From assembly GCA_021613335.1 (NCBI GenBank), contig JAJTWR010000095.1, positions 62,001 to 126,000 of the forward strand: a stretch of DNA of 64,000 nt. The letters are read 5' to 3'. This DNA comes from Whitmania pigra. Taxonomy: Eukaryota; Annelida; Clitellata; Hirudinida; Haemopidae. A program made the translations under genes and the position numbers. Every line of letters begins with the position of its first letter. Positions within the stretch are counted from its first letter, which is position 1. The notes below the pieces were generated by a model that was not told the origin of the DNA, made no database searches, and worked only from the letters and a program-made list of their open reading frames with translations. This document shows, one piece after another, positions 63,288 through 64,000 of the stretch.

Positions 63288-63702
63288 TATGGAGAGCTAT
63301 TAGGTGGATGATGAATTTCTTATGAACCTGCCGGCTTTGACTTGCCATCTCCGGATAGGTTTGGGCCATCCATTCATCCAAAAGTTTCAACACAGAATAG
63401 GCGACAGGAGGGGATACCTTCATTCCAAAACTATCAAAAACGCGGTTAACTTTGCTCAAAGCGTCAGTGTTAATACGGGGTTTGTTGCCCTCCGCTATCC
63501 ACAGGATCTCTTTCAATAATACTTCGCGTATTTTGTGAGGGGAGGCCAGCAGTTCGTTTCTGCGTTTGTCCCAATCTCCTTTTTTTCGCCAGTTTCCAAC
63601 CGTTTTTTCGTTCACCTCCAGCTCTAACGCTATGGTTTTAGCATCCTGCCCCAGTTCGACGAACATAAAATCGGCCTGTTTTTGTAGCGCTTGTTTGGCC
63701 AT
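63271..63702 (-). CDS. Phage terminase small subunit (gp27-like)
   Basis: 143 residues. An N-terminal helix-turn-helix, AKTIALELEVNEKTVGNWRKK (near 20-40), resembles the small-terminase DNA-binding domain. The rest is helical with AYSVLKLLDEWMAQTYPE and a final helix. It recognises the phage DNA to be packaged and hands it to the large subunit. First gene of the minus-strand packaging run. Confidence 0.78.
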   Translation of the reverse strand: MAKQALQKQADFMFVELGQDAKTIALELEVNEKTVGNWRKKGDWDKRRNELLASPHKIREVLLKEILWIAEGNKPRINTDALSKVNRVFDSFGMKVSPPVAYSVLKLLDEWMAQTYPEMASQSRQVHKKFIIHLIALHNGKMG

Positions 63703-63842
63703 GTTTTTTATGCAAAAAAAACAATTTTAAAAAGCAAAAAATAGAAAGTGTCTAACGGTTAGAAACATGTGTACAAGCTTTAGACGGTTTTTTTTGGGGT
63801 TGAAAAAAACGGGGTACAATTGTCGGATAATTCAGTGCAATA

Positions 63843-64000
63843 ATGCTATACAAAGAATTGGACGAAAATATCGGCGAGTTGAAATTCTACGGAGACATTT
63901 CTCAATGGCAGGTTAGCGGGGAGGATTTCAGCCGTACCCTGGCCGACATGGAAAAAAAATATGAAACAATCCATATGCGCGTCCATTGTTATGGGGGTTC
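63843..64000 (+). CDS. ClpP-like head maturation protease (partial)
   Basis: The frame opens at the ATG at 63843 and is cut by the window end after 52 codons. LKFYGDISQWQVSGEDFSR and the end HMRVHCYGGS match the N-terminus of the ClpP-like proteases used by many phages for head assembly (the strand before the catalytic Ser). It is divergent from the terminase genes, with 140 bp between. Confidence 0.75.
   Translation, partial: MLYKELDENIGELKFYGDISQWQVSGEDFSRTLADMEKKYETIHMRVHCYGG

Larger units (their letters stand above)
54963..64000. mobile_element. Partial Mu-like (transposable) prophage
   Basis: From about 55 kb to the window end all genes fit a Mu-type head and early tail module: small and large terminase, DUF1320 protein, gp29-type portal, gp30/MuF head protein, tape measure, gpG-like, gp37-like and a ClpP-like head protease. 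The left limit is uncertain (54.6-55.3 kb). The right limit, the transposase pair and the repressor are outside the window. Most genes overlap or lie within 20 nt. Confidence 0.8.

Noticed and set aside
1..64000. tRNA, rRNA, riboswitch or CRISPR features
   Set aside because: Nothing with the expected cloverleaf, conserved core or repeat-spacer pattern was seen by eye; a covariance-model search would be decisive.

Overview
The window comes from a chromosome of the phylum Bacteroidota, probably a Sphingobacteriia/Pedobacter-like lineage (inference). The evidence is a gliding-motility lipoprotein (GldH), bacillithiol synthesis (BshA), a DUF4834 protein, the yceD-rpmF-plsX-fabH-accB-accC block, a SusC/FhuA-type TonB receptor, and repeated TAnnTTTG promoter elements. 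No rRNA, tRNA, CRISPR array or complete insertion sequence was seen.

Layout. 1-4.8 kb: a PepSY-flavodoxin-reductase membrane flavoprotein converging on ApbE, then an MDR oxidoreductase. 5.2-7.3 kb: small conserved genes, a MITE-like repeat that breaks a lipoprotein gene, and tatC. 7.4-12.2 kb: the fatty-acid/phospholipid initiation operon on the minus strand, with a frameshift in plsX. 12.7-25.5 kb: pdxA, rsmA, a 2-hydroxyacid dehydrogenase, OsmC, a lipoprotein between two direct repeats, a siderophore receptor, aspS, then holB-ricT-gldH. 25.6-32.7 kb: murF, a secreted M14 peptidase, the second inverted MITE-like copy, a decayed GH19 chitinase-like gene, an acetoacetate-decarboxylase-like gene with a broken signal-peptide leader, and a Crp-type regulator. 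33-42.4 kb: MoxR and a periplasmic chaperone set, rdgB, an OstA-like LPS-transport protein, tilS and bshA. 42.5-43.4 kb: a small island with an octapeptide-repeat protein and a phage-type methylase remnant. 43.5-54.5 kb: UDP-sugar genes (galE, UDP-xylose synthase, ugd), waaA, hemH, ispH, rlmD and pheS.

From about 55 kb to the end of the window lies part of a Mu-like (transposable) prophage. It has terminase subunits, a DUF1320 protein, a gp29-type portal, a gp30/MuF-type head protein with a CdiA-like nuclease tail, a tape-measure protein with a dnaX-like slippery site, gpG-like virion morphogenesis and a gp37-like protein, all on the minus strand. A ClpP-like head protease starts on the plus strand at the right edge. 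Transposase, repressor, major head and most tail genes are outside the window.

Four observations stand out. (1) At least seven genes have a perfect TAnnTTTG promoter element only 3-7 nt before the start codon, which suggests leaderless mRNAs. (2) A pair of inverted MITE-like elements each supplies the 3' end of a neighbouring reading frame. (3) A likely -1 frameshift signal lies in the tape-measure gene. (4) The MuF-type toxin-tailed head protein has no visible immunity gene. Several frameshifts in short homopolymers recur and may be real decay or sequence error.
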